A DNA stretch of 59,355 nt. Origin: Pseudomonadota bacterium. Its GTDB lineage: Bacteria; Pseudomonadota; Gammaproteobacteria; Burkholderiales; Burkholderiaceae_E. How positions within the stretch are numbered: position 1 is the first letter of the stretch; every line of letters starts with the position of its first letter. The translations under genes and the position numbers were made by a program. Shown here in pieces: positions 47,231 through 55,601 of the stretch. The DNA lies in the NCBI GenBank assembly GCA_023388075.1, contig JAEWGX010000045.1:1-59355 (forward strand). Reading direction: 5' to 3'. The notes under the pieces were generated by a model, which saw only the letters and a list, made by a program, of their open reading frames with translations, did no database searches and had not been told where the DNA came from.

Positions 47231-48973
47231 ATGATGACGGTCGATCGCAGCTTCGACATCTCGCAGCCGCTGGAGGCGCTCTCCGCCGACGAGCGGCTCA
47301 AGGCGGGCAGCAACCAGCTTCGCGGCACCATCCGGGAAAGCCTGGCGGACCCGGTCACGGGCGCGGTGCGCGAGCCGGACGCCAAGCTGATGAAGTTCCA
47401 TGGCATCTACCAGCAGGACGATCGGGACCTGCGCGACGAGCGGCGGCAACAGAAGCTGGAGCCGGCCTATCAGTTCATGATCCGGGTGCGGCTGCCCGGC
47501 GGTGTCTGCACGCCGCAGCAGTGGCTGAAGCTCGCGGATCTCGCGCTCGCCTACGGTGACGGGAGCCTGCGCCTCACGACGCGGCAGACCTTCCAGTTCC
47601 ACGGCGTCCTCAAGGGCAACGTCAAGGCGACGATGCAAGGGTTGCACGAGGTCCTGCTGGACACCATCGCCGCCTGCGGCGACGTGCCGCGCGGCGTGAT
47701 GTCGGCGGTCAACCCGCACCTTTCCGCGCTGCATCGCGAGGTCTACGAGCTCGCGCGGCGCACCTCCGACCACCTCATCCCTGCGCAGCGTGCCTGGCAC
47801 GAGATCTGGCTGGACGGCGCGAAGGTGCTCTCCTCGGCGCACCCGGAGGAGGGCGAAGCGCCGGAGGAACCCTTCTTCGGCAGGACCTATCTTCCGCGCA
47901 AGTTCAAGGTGGGCTTCGCCATTCCGCCCGGCAACGATATCGACGTCTTCACCCAGGACCTCGGTTTCATCGCCATCGCGGACGGCGAGGCGCTTGCCGG
48001 ATTCAACGTCACGGTGGGCGGCGGCATGGGGCGCACCGACCGCGCGCCGCACACCTATCCCCGCCTGGGCGACGTGGCCGGCTACATTCCGAAGGAGCGG
48101 CTGCTGGAAGTGGCCACCGCCATCGTCGCGATCCAACGCGACTTCGGCAACCGCGCGGACCGCAGCCGCGCCCGCTTCAAGTACACCATCGACGACAAGG
48201 GGCTCGACTGGTTCCTGGACGAGCTGGCGTCGCGTCTCGGCTACCGGCTCGAGCCGCCGCGCGAGTTCCACTTCACCACCCAGGCCGATGCCCACGGCTG
48301 GAACCAGGGCTCCGACGGAAAGTGGCACTACACGCTGTTCGTGGAGAACGGCCGGGTGCGGGACGGCGGCTCGCTCGCGCTGATGACCGCGCTGCGCGAG
48401 ATCGCGCGGCTCCACGATGGCGAGCTTCATGTCACGCCGAACCAGAACGTCGTGGTCGCGCGCGTCGACGGGAAGGAGCGCCCACGAATCGCGGCGGTGC
48501 TGGAGAAATACGGGCTGACCGGGCCCGGCGGCGCCAGCCCCTTGCGCCGCAATGCGATGGCCTGTGTCGGGTTCCCGACCTGCGGCCTCGCGATGGCCGA
48601 GAGCGAGCGCTACCTGCCGTCGCTCGTGACCGCGACCGAGGCGCTCCTTGCCCGCCATGGGCTTGCCGACGAGCCGATCGTGATGCGGATGACGGGCTGC
48701 CCCAACGGATGCGCCCGGCCCTACGTCGCGGAGATCGCGTTCAGCGGCCGCGCCCCCGGAAAGTACAACATGTACCTCGGCGGACGACCCGACGGTCAGC
48801 GACTTAACCGGCTGTACCTCGAGAACATCGGCGAGGAACGGATCCTGGCGGAGCTCGATGCCGTCCTGGGCCGCTACGCGCGCGAGCGCAGGGCCGGCGA
48901 ATGCTTCGGTGACTTCGCCGCGCGTGCCGGCATCGTGCGCGCGGTCACCAGCGGTCGCGACTTCAACGCCTGA
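47231..48973 (+). CDS. cysI: Assimilatory sulfite reductase (NADPH) haemoprotein subunit
   Basis: A 580-residue sirohaem and [4Fe-4S] enzyme that reduces sulfite to sulfide with six electrons from CysJ. The cluster/sirohaem cysteines are in A-C-V-G-F-P-T-C near residues 444-451 and T-G-C-P-N-G-C near 487-493. Substrate-binding arginine and lysine regions (R-L-T-T-R-Q-T, near 116) are conserved. GAGGAG lies about seven bases before ATG 47231, overlapping the cysJ stop region. Sulfide would feed CysK, encoded about 15 kb upstream. Confidence 0.95.
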   Translation: MMTVDRSFDISQPLEALSADERLKAGSNQLRGTIRESLADPVTGAVREPDAKLMKFHGIYQQDDRDLRDERRQQKLEPAYQFMIRVRLPGGVCTPQQWLKLADLALAYGDGSLRLTTRQTFQFHGVLKGNVKATMQGLHEVLLDTIAACGDVPRGVMSAVNPHLSALHREVYELARRTSDHLIPAQRAWHEIWLDGAKVLSSAHPEEGEAPEEPFFGRTYLPRKFKVGFAIPPGNDIDVFTQDLGFIAIADGEALAGFNVTVGGGMGRTDRAPHTYPRLGDVAGYIPKERLLEVATAIVAIQRDFGNRADRSRARFKYTIDDKGLDWFLDELASRLGYRLEPPREFHFTTQADAHGWNQGSDGKWHYTLFVENGRVRDGGSLALMTALREIARLHDGELHVTPNQNVVVARVDGKERPRIAAVLEKYGLTGPGGASPLRRNAMACVGFPTCGLAMAESERYLPSLVTATEALLARHGLADEPIVMRMTGCPNGCARPYVAEIAFSGRAPGKYNMYLGGRPDGQRLNRLYLENIGEERILAELDAVLGRYARERRAGECFGDFAARAGIVRAVTSGRDFNA

Positions 48974-48993
48974 GCGGTGCCGCGTCCCGGCCT

Positions 48994-50358
48994 TCAGTCG
49001 AGCTCGAGCGCGACGAACCGGTGCTCCTCGCCGCGCAGGGTCAACACCGGAACCGGCCCGCCGGCGGCACCGGCGGCCTCCAGCCCCTCGCGCAAGGCCG
49101 TGACGTCTCCCACCGGTCGACCGCCGACCTGCAGGATCAGGTCGCCGGCCTTGAGGTCCGCGCGAACCGCGGGCGACATCGCGGACACCGACTGCACGTA
49201 GAGCCCCTCGGCCAGGCCGCGGCGCTGGCGCTCCTGGGGACTCAGGCGGCGCACCTCCACGCCAAGCGGCGTCAACCGATCGTTGAGCGAGACCGAGATC
49301 GACTCCGAAGGTGACGGCGCACTCTTCGCGGAGGCCACGGTGACGGACACCTCCAGCGCCTCGCCGTCGCGCAGGACATCCAGGAGCAGCTCGGCTTCGA
49401 GCGGCTGGCTGCCGACAGCGCGCTGCAGGTCGAGCGCGCTTTCGATCGGCCGACCGGCTGCCTGCAGCACGATGTCGCCGACCGCGAGACCGGACCGGCT
49501 GGCCGGGCTGTCGGGATCGACCGCGACGAGCAGCGCGCCCCGGGCCCGGTCCAGCCCGAACGCGCGAGCGAGCTCCGTCGTGACCGCCTGGGTCCGTACG
49601 CCGATGTGTCCCCGTTCGATCGGCGTGCCGTCGCGCAGCTCGTCGGCGATCCGCATGGCCAGGTCGATCGGAATGGCGAAGGAAAGTCCCTGGAACCCGC
49701 CCGAGCGGGTCCAGATGCGACTGTTGATGCCGATCACCTCGCCTGCCGAATTGAAGAGCGGGCCGCCGGAGTTGCCGGGGTTGATGGCAGCGTCCGTCTG
49801 GATGAAAGGCACGAGGAGGTCGTCGACGTTGCGCGACTTGGCCGAGACGATCCCGGCGGTGACGCTGTGCTCGAAGCCGAACGGCGAGCCGATCGCCGCC
49901 ACCGGCTCGCCGACGCGGACCCGGTCGGGGTCGCCGATGCGCACCGCCGGCAGGTCCGCTGCGTCGACCTTCAGGAGCGCCACGTCGGTGGTCGCATCCT
50001 CGCCGACGATGCGGGCGGCGAGCTCGCGCTTGTCCTTCAGGGTGACACGGATGCGCGTGCCGTGCTGGACGACATGCGCGTTGGTGAGGATGTAGCCGTC
50101 GGCGCTGACGATGAAGCCGGAGCCGAAGGCTTTCGACGGCTGGGTTGCCGGCGGCGTGGTGGACGCGGTGCCGTCATCCGGCTTCGCCAGCTTCTCGCGC
50201 ACGCTCACGTGCACGACCGCGGCGCCGTGATGCTCCACCAGCGCCGCGTAGTCCACTGACGCCGGGCCGGCGGCGATGGTCGGCACGGAAAGGGTCGCGG
50301 CGGCGAGCGCGGTCGCGAGTGCCGCCAGGTGCGGGCGGATCGAGGCGAGCGTGGTCAT
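48994..50358 (-). CDS. Periplasmic serine protease, HtrA/DegP/DegQ family
   Basis: A 454-residue protease-chaperone. A signal peptide ends at T-I-A-A near residue 30. The trypsin-like domain has catalytic H95 (N-A-H-V), D125 and S197 (N-P-G-N-S-G-G-P), followed by two PDZ domains (about 255-345 and 365-450). Its length and two PDZ domains match DegP/DegQ. The Shine-Dalgarno signal is weak. It is convergent with cysI and downstream of the SirB2 gene by about 90 bases. Confidence 0.92.
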   Translation of the reverse strand: MTTLASIRPHLAALATALAAATLSVPTIAAGPASVDYAALVEHHGAAVVHVSVREKLAKPDDGTASTTPPATQPSKAFGSGFIVSADGYILTNAHVVQHGTRIRVTLKDKRELAARIVGEDATTDVALLKVDAADLPAVRIGDPDRVRVGEPVAAIGSPFGFEHSVTAGIVSAKSRNVDDLLVPFIQTDAAINPGNSGGPLFNSAGEVIGINSRIWTRSGGFQGLSFAIPIDLAMRIADELRDGTPIERGHIGVRTQAVTTELARAFGLDRARGALLVAVDPDSPASRSGLAVGDIVLQAAGRPIESALDLQRAVGSQPLEAELLLDVLRDGEALEVSVTVASAKSAPSPSESISVSLNDRLTPLGVEVRRLSPQERQRRGLAEGLYVQSVSAMSPAVRADLKAGDLILQVGGRPVGDVTALREGLEAAGAAGGPVPVLTLRGEEHRFVALELD

Positions 50359-50447
50359 TGCGGCAGAATCGGCCAACCGGCAGACCGGGCCAATCGCCCG
50401 GTGACGATCGGCGGTGCCCGGCCGAACGCTGGTCGGCCGATGCGACG

Positions 50448-50843
50448 TCACAACGGCCAGGGATCCTTGGCGAGGGCGACCGCGACGATGTAGCCGAACA
50501 CCGCGAGCGCGAGGACCCACGCGGCGACCCGGGTGCCGAGCGTGCGCCCACGCTTCAGGGCGACGGTGCCCAGCGCGACGTAGATCAGGAGCGCCACGAT
50601 CTTCGCGAGCAGCCACGGCGCATCGACGGGGTTCAGGCGCGCGAGCCAGAGCATCCCGAGCGCCGCGGCGAGCAGCGCCGTATCGATCAGGTGGGGAAGG
50701 ACCCGCAGCCAACGGGCGCGCAAGGCGCCGGGCCTTGCCAGCATGAGCCCGCCGCGCGCGACGAAGAGAAGCCCGGTGGCCGCCGCGCAGGCCACGTGTG
50801 CCTGCTTGAGGAGCGCATAGTCGAGCACGGCCGTGAGGGGCAC
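50448..50843 (-). CDS. SirB2 family membrane protein
   Basis: A 131-residue inner-membrane protein with four hydrophobic segments. The SirB2 pattern is recognisable in the N-terminal L-K-Q-A-H-V, P-H-L-I-D-T-A-L-L near 50 and a C-terminal Y-I-V-A-V-A segment. The GTG start at 50843 has no strong ribosome-binding site; an internal GTG five codons in is an alternative. It is 21 bases from the trxC stop in the same direction. The function of SirB2 is unknown. Confidence 0.83.
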   Translation of the reverse strand: MPLTAVLDYALLKQAHVACAAATGLLFVARGGLMLARPGALRARWLRVLPHLIDTALLAAALGMLWLARLNPVDAPWLLAKIVALLIYVALGTVALKRGRTLGTRVAAWVLALAVFGYIVAVALAKDPWPL

Positions 50844-50864
50844 TGGAGGCGCGGACCCGTCGCG

Positions 50865-51311
50865 CTAGCCTGCCGGCTTGCCCGCGCCCGCGTCCAGGAC
50901 CTGTCGGATCAGGCGCTCGAGCTCCGCCGGCGGCAGGGCCCCGCTCAGCCGCCCGGCCTCGCGTCCGCCGACGAACCAGGCAAGCGTCGGGATGGAGCGT
51001 ATCCGAAAGTGCTGTGCGAGCTCCGGCTCCGCCTCGGTGTCCACCTTGACGAACACGACCTGGCCGGCGTACCGCCCCGCCGCGGCGGCGAAGGTGGGTG
51101 CGAAGCCGACGCAGGGTCCGCACCAGGGCGCCCAGAAATCGACCAGCACCGGCAAGCGTTGCTGCCCGACGAGCTCCGCGAGCAGGCTGGCCCCGGCCGC
51201 AAGCGGGGCGTCGAGCAGCGAGCGGTGGCAACGACCGCAGGTCGGTCCGTCGGCGAGTCGATCGGCGGGGACCCGGTTGCGCTGCGAGCAATGCGGGCAG
51301 CTCAGTTCCAT
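50865..51311 (-). CDS. trxC: Thioredoxin 2 (zinc-containing TrxC)
   Basis: A 148-residue protein. The N-terminal zinc ribbon uses C5-P-H-C8 and C25-G-R-C28. The thioredoxin fold (about 42-145) has the active site W-C-G-P-C near 63-67 and a cis-proline in S-I-P-T-L. ATG 51311 gives the typical TrxC N-terminus (M-E-L-S-C-P-H-C); an upstream in-frame start would add 12 residues not found in the family. It reduces cytoplasmic disulfides and is linked to oxidative-stress tolerance. Confidence 0.92.
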   Translation of the reverse strand: MELSCPHCSQRNRVPADRLADGPTCGRCHRSLLDAPLAAGASLLAELVGQQRLPVLVDFWAPWCGPCVGFAPTFAAAAGRYAGQVVFVKVDTEAEPELAQHFRIRSIPTLAWFVGGREAGRLSGALPPAELERLIRQVLDAGAGKPAG

Positions 51312-51398
51312 GAAGGCAATCGGTATGCGTAAGCGAAGGCGGTTCACGGCACTGTGCCCGCCGTTCGAGGCGCGGTCAAGCGCCCGGGCCCCTGGGCG

Positions 51399-52589
51399 CT
51401 ACGTCGGACCGGGGGGAGCGAGCCGGGCCTCCGTCTCCGGTTCGTCGGGCTCGCGCGTTTCAGTCCGTCGGCCGCCCAGGAACTCGCCCAGGCTCGCGAG
51501 ACTCTCGAAGTGATCGCACAGGACACGCAGGCTCACCAGCAGCGGGACAGCCATGAGCGCGCCGGGGACGCCCCAGACCCAACCCCAGACGACGACCGTC
51601 AGGAAGACCATCACCGGGTTCATCTCGAAACGCTTGCCGAGCAGCATCGGCGTGATGATCTGTCCCTCGATCGTGGTGCAGGCGAAGTAGAGGGCGGGCA
51701 CCAGCATCGCCGAGCCGGCCGTATCGAAGGACACCAGGGCCACGATACTCACCACCACCAGGCCCACGAGGGCGCCGACGTACGGCACGTAGTTGAGCAA
51801 GGCCGCCATCACGCCCCACAGCAGGGGATTGGGCATGCCGAGCGCCCACAGCACCGCGGCGATGACGGCGCCGAGGCTGGCATTGATCAAGGTGATGGCA
51901 AGCAGGTACTGCGAGACTTCCTCCTCCACCGTATGCAGTATCCGGATCGCCCGTTTCTTCTCGGTCATCGTCGGAAGCACCCGCACCAGCTTCTCGTAGA
52001 ACATGCGGCCGTAGGCAAGCAGGAAGAACATCAGCACGATGGTCACGCCGGCCGTCGTGGCGACCGACACGGCGCTGCCGGCGGCGCGCTGCACCAGGCC
52101 GGGCTGCTGCACCACCACCTTCTGCACGGTGGGATCCTGGCTGCCCGAGGCGATCTCCTCCACCTGCTTGGATGCGTTGACAGCCGCATCCACCGGCTTG
52201 CGCATCGATGCGACCTTGTCGCGCAATTGCCGCCCGGTCTGCGGCGCGCCGTCGATCCAGCCGCTGACCGGCCCGCTCAGGTAGTACGCCCCGGCCGCCA
52301 CCCCGCCCACCAGCGCCACCATGATGGCCAGCGACGATGCCCATTCGGGCACCCGGTAGCGCGCGAGCAGGCGCACGACGGGGCTCAGCGTCAACGTGAG
52401 CATGATCGCCAGCGCGATCGGAAGCAGGATCTGCTTGGCGAGAAAGAGCGCGGCAACGACGAGAATGACGAAGGTGCCGACGATGGAGAATCGCAGCGCG
52501 GTGTTGCCGAGCAGGCCTTCCTGCTCGGACTCCGGGGCCGCCGGGGCCGGCAACGTGTCGAGTTCGGTAGGGTGGGGCGGCAGGGGCAT
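51399..52589 (-). CDS. AI-2E family transporter
   Basis: A 396-residue membrane protein with about eight hydrophobic segments in the usual arrangement: two near residues 35-75, a third near 90, a central soluble loop (about 115-185) and a cluster in the C-terminal half. Family motifs P-N-P-L-L-W-G-V-M-A-A-L-L-N-Y-V-P-Y and P-M-L-L-G-K-R-F-E-M-N-P are present. GGAG lies seven bases before ATG 52589. Members include exporters of AI-2 and Na/H antiporters; the substrate is not predictable. A minus-strand terminator hairpin lies about 165 bases upstream of its start. Confidence 0.87.
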   Translation of the reverse strand: MPLPPHPTELDTLPAPAAPESEQEGLLGNTALRFSIVGTFVILVVAALFLAKQILLPIALAIMLTLTLSPVVRLLARYRVPEWASSLAIMVALVGGVAAGAYYLSGPVSGWIDGAPQTGRQLRDKVASMRKPVDAAVNASKQVEEIASGSQDPTVQKVVVQQPGLVQRAAGSAVSVATTAGVTIVLMFFLLAYGRMFYEKLVRVLPTMTEKKRAIRILHTVEEEVSQYLLAITLINASLGAVIAAVLWALGMPNPLLWGVMAALLNYVPYVGALVGLVVVSIVALVSFDTAGSAMLVPALYFACTTIEGQIITPMLLGKRFEMNPVMVFLTVVVWGWVWGVPGALMAVPLLVSLRVLCDHFESLASLGEFLGGRRTETREPDEPETEARLAPPGPT

Positions 52590-53066
52590 CGCATGTCTCC
52601 GGTGGCCGGCGCGGCGCGGCAGTCGCGCGAGCCAAGGCACGACTCGGGCCCGCCCCGCCTCGCGTCCCAATGATGCGGCAGCGGGGCCGAAGAAGGCACG
52701 CCCGCGCCTGGCAACGCCCGGCCGCAGCGGACACGCCATGAAGGACCCGCCCAAAAAAGAGGGCCGCATCAGCGGCCCTCGTGAACGAAACTTGGGAGAT
52801 CGGATCGACTCCAGCCTTTGCAACGCCGATCCGGTCCTCATCGTGAGTCGAGGGCCGCGGGCGGCCAAGCGGACCGCGACATCCGGCGGCTTGGGACCGA
52901 AGCCCGGTTCCCGCCGTCGCCAGCTCACACACCACGCGGACCGTTGCCGATATGAGACAAACCGCGGGCATACCGCTTGCGACTCACGGCGCAACCCGGC
53001 GACTTCGGCCGGTCCCCCCGGCCGCGGTGATGCACCGCGGCATGAGTGGAACCGGAGAAAGCGCAC
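52590..53066. other. 477-base intergenic region with a terminator but no protein gene
   Basis: No convincing open frame occurs on either strand. The region holds the minus-strand terminator at 52753-52780 and the 5' regions of the AI-2E gene (leftward) and of a small hypothetical gene (rightward). The part between about 52780 and 52980 could encode a small RNA or be the leader of the AI-2E transcript. Confidence 0.5.
52753..52780 (-). terminator. Rho-independent terminator on the minus strand (orphan)
   Basis: A perfect 9-bp stem, GAGGGCCGC (52759-52767) and GCGGCCCTC (52772-52780) with an ATCA loop, is followed on the minus strand by six T residues (AAAAAA at 52753-52758 on the plus strand). 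No gene ends just upstream of it on that strand; the next leftward gene ends over 600 bases away, beyond a rightward gene. Confidence 0.8.
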
Positions 53067-53369
53067 ATGAAGCCGACGAACGTCGCGCTAGAGTGGCTGG
53101 GCGGTATCTCCGGCGCTGTCGGAGACGATTTCGGTCCTTCTTCGGGAGCAAGTCAGATGCAGCCGTCCGTCGAATCGAGCCTGGTCGGGACGCGGGTGCT
53201 GCCCCGCGCTTTCGTGGGCTCCCAAGCCGCCTACGAGCAGATCTGCTCCTATGGCAGGGCGATGGGATGGTCGGACAAGCCGTTCGACTTCGTCGTGCAA
53301 CAGTGGCTGCAGTCGCGGCCGGCGCCTTCCCAAGTCGCGCTGTGCGACCCGCTCCCCGTCGGACGCTGA
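53067..53369 (+). CDS. Small hypothetical protein
   Basis: A 100-residue protein of unknown family. GGAGAAAG precedes ATG 53067. A second start at ATG 53158, with GGGAG upstream, would give a 70-residue protein that starts where the sequence looks better conserved in character (R-A-F-V-G-S-Q-A-A-Y-E-Q, then a tryptophan-rich W-S-D-K-P-F-D-F-V-V-Q-Q-W-L). No signal peptide or membrane segment is seen. It converges with the M20 hydrolase gene. It could be a small regulatory protein, but nothing supports a specific role. Confidence 0.5.
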   Translation: MKPTNVALEWLGGISGAVGDDFGPSSGASQMQPSVESSLVGTRVLPRAFVGSQAAYEQICSYGRAMGWSDKPFDFVVQQWLQSRPAPSQVALCDPLPVGR

Positions 53370-53390
53370 TCGACCGATCCCTTCTTTTCC

Positions 53391-54584
53391 CTAGTCCGTC
53401 GCGCCCGTCGCGCCCGTCGCGAGCCAGGCTTCCACCAGGCTGGTCCAGTAGGCCGCCCCCGTCTCCAGGTTGCCGTCGTCGAAGTCGTAGCGCGCGTTGT
53501 GCAGCATCGGCGAGTCCACGCCGTTGCCAAGGCGCAGGAAGCAGCCAGGGCGATGCTGCAGGTAGTAGGCGAAGTCCTCGCTGCCGGTCACTGGCCCGAA
53601 CGGTGACACCACCCGATCCTCTCCTGCCAGCTCCAGCGCAACGCGCCGCGCGAACTCGGTTTCCGCGGGGCTGTTGACCACCACCGGATAGCCTTCTTCC
53701 CAAGTGATCTCGGCACGGGCCCCGTAACCCTCCGCGTGGCGGGTGACCAGGGTGACGATGCGCTCGCGCAGGGCCTGGCGAACCGTCTCGCTGAAGGACC
53801 GGACGCTCAGTCCCAGACGCGCCTCCTCCGGGATCACGTTGGGCGCCTGGCCGGCGTGGAGGGTGCCGACGGTCACCACGGCGGTCTGCGTCGGATCGAT
53901 ATTGCGCGACACCACGCTCTGCAGCGCCAGCACCAGGCTGCCGGCGACCAGCACCGGATCGACCGCGAGATGCGGCCGAGCGGCATGCCCGCCCTTCCCA
54001 AGGATGCGGATCTGCACCGTGTCCGACGCCGACATGAAGGGGCCGCTGCCGAAGAGAAAGGTGCCGACCGGCGCGCCGGGGTGGTTGTGCAGGCCGAAGA
54101 TCGCGTCGCAGGGGAAACGCTCGAACAGGCCGTCGGCGATCATGCGCTGCGCGCCGCTGTCCTTTCCCGCTTCCTCGGCCGGTTGGAACACGAGGTGGAC
54201 GGTGCCGCAGAAGCGGCGTCGCCCGGCCAGCCGCCGGGCGGCGCCCAGCAGCATGGTGGTGTGGCCGTCGTGGCCGCAGGCGTGCATCACGCCGGGTCGG
54301 CGGCTGGCGTAGGGCAGGCCGGTTTCCTCCTGCAGCGGCAACGCGTCCAGGTCCGCGCGGATCGCAACCGAGCGGCGTCCGTCGCCAATGGCCAGCGTGC
54401 CGACGACGCCATGGCCGCCGACGTCGCGCGTGACGGCGTAGCCCCATTGCGCGAGCCGCTCGGCCACGAGCGCAGCGGTGCGGGCTTCCTGGAACGAGAG
54501 CTCCGGCTCGCGGTGAAGATCGTGTCGGATGCCGGTGAGCAGTGCCGCCTCGTCGTCGGCATCGGATGCGAAGGTCGTGGTCAT
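53391..54584 (-). CDS. M20 family amidohydrolase (hippurate hydrolase/IAA-amino-acid hydrolase type)
   Basis: A 397-residue zinc-dependent amidase. Metal motifs are M-H-A-C-G-H-D-G-H near residues 99-108, F-Q-P-A-E-E-A near 136 and H-N-H-P near 165, with a dimerisation domain at about 185-295. Members cleave N-acyl amino acids. The C-terminus repeats G-A-T because of a short DNA repeat (GTCGCGCCC copies near 53398-53420). It is divergent from the uronate operon, with 86 bases between starts; a shared regulatory region is possible. Confidence 0.88.
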   Translation of the reverse strand: MTTTFASDADDEAALLTGIRHDLHREPELSFQEARTAALVAERLAQWGYAVTRDVGGHGVVGTLAIGDGRRSVAIRADLDALPLQEETGLPYASRRPGVMHACGHDGHTTMLLGAARRLAGRRRFCGTVHLVFQPAEEAGKDSGAQRMIADGLFERFPCDAIFGLHNHPGAPVGTFLFGSGPFMSASDTVQIRILGKGGHAARPHLAVDPVLVAGSLVLALQSVVSRNIDPTQTAVVTVGTLHAGQAPNVIPEEARLGLSVRSFSETVRQALRERIVTLVTRHAEGYGARAEITWEEGYPVVVNSPAETEFARRVALELAGEDRVVSPFGPVTGSEDFAYYLQHRPGCFLRLGNGVDSPMLHNARYDFDDGNLETGAAYWTSLVEAWLATGATGATD

Positions 54585-54670
54585 GGCGGTGCGCGTACGG
54601 GAACGATCATGGTACCGTGTCGCGACCTGCGCGAGCCCACCAGCGCGCAGGCCGACACGAGGAGACGACG

Positions 54671-55477
54671 TTGACGATCAAGCTGCATCGCACGCTGCTG
54701 CTCACCGGCGCGGCCGGTGGCCTCGGACAGGTCCTGCGGGAGCGCCTGAAGGCGAATTGCGACATTCTTCGCCTCTCGGACATCGCCGACCTCGGCACGG
54801 CTGCACCCGGCGAGGAGCTCGCGCCGGCGGACCTGGCGGACGCGGCCGCGGTCGATCGCATGGTTGCAGGCGTGGATGCCATCGTGCATCTCGGCGCCTA
54901 CTCGGTCGAGGGGCCCTTTCCGCCGATCCTCCAGGCCAACATCATCGGCGCCTACAACCTCTACGAGGCGGCGCGACGGCACGGGGTGAAGCGAGTGGTC
55001 TTCGCGAGCTCCAATCACGTCGTCGGCTTCTACCGCCAGAGCGAGACCCTCGACGCCAGCCACCCGCCGCGGCCGGACGGCATCTATGGCCTGAGCAAGG
55101 CGTTCGGCGAGGACCTGTCCCGGCTGTACTTCGACCGCTACGGCATCGAGACCGCGTGCCTGCGGATCGGATCCTCCTATCCCGAGCCGAAGGACCGGCG
55201 CATGCTCGCCACCTGGCTGAGCTACGACGACCTGCACCGCCTGGTCACCGCCTGCCTCACCACGCCGGTGCTCGGGCACACCATCGTCTTCGGCGTATCG
55301 GCGAATCCGGTCACCTGGTGGGACAACCGGCTGGCCCGCCATGTCGGCTTCTCACCGCGGGACAGCTCGGAGCAGTTCCGGGAAGCGGTCCATGCCCGCA
55401 CGCCGCCGCCGGATCCGACCGATCCCGCGACGCTTCACCAGGGCGGCGTCTTCGTGCGCACGGGACCCTTCGACTGA
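54671..55477 (+). CDS. udh: Uronate dehydrogenase
   Basis: A 268-residue NAD-dependent SDR. The cofactor motif T-G-A-A-G-G-L-G is near residues 11-18 and the catalytic Y139-x-x-x-K143 is in Y-G-L-S-K. The sequence closely follows bacterial uronate dehydrogenases, including F-A-S-S-N-H near 108, R-I-G-S near 160, a W-W-D-N motif near 217 and the T-P-P-P-D-P tail. It starts at TTG 54671, preceded by GAGGAG. Udh oxidises galacturonate or glucuronate to the aldarolactone. The semialdehyde dehydrogenase encoded next catalyses the last step of the oxidative route. Confidence 0.9.
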   Translation: MTIKLHRTLLLTGAAGGLGQVLRERLKANCDILRLSDIADLGTAAPGEELAPADLADAAAVDRMVAGVDAIVHLGAYSVEGPFPPILQANIIGAYNLYEAARRHGVKRVVFASSNHVVGFYRQSETLDASHPPRPDGIYGLSKAFGEDLSRLYFDRYGIETACLRIGSSYPEPKDRRMLATWLSYDDLHRLVTACLTTPVLGHTIVFGVSANPVTWWDNRLARHVGFSPRDSSEQFREAVHARTPPPDPTDPATLHQGGVFVRTGPFD

Positions 55478-55601
55478 CCGACGCGCCCGGGCCGGCCGAA
55501 AGGTTCACAATAACCGCAACACCCGCGGCGCGGCTGCGGCGGCACGCGTGCCTGCCGTTGCCGCTGCCTGCATACCCGGTCATCGATGCGAGGAGCGACC
55601 A

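Noticed and set aside
53391..53425. Functional repeat at the end of the M20 gene
   Set aside because: Three short GTCGCGCCC-like copies encode a G-A-T tail; this looks like a simple coding repeat.
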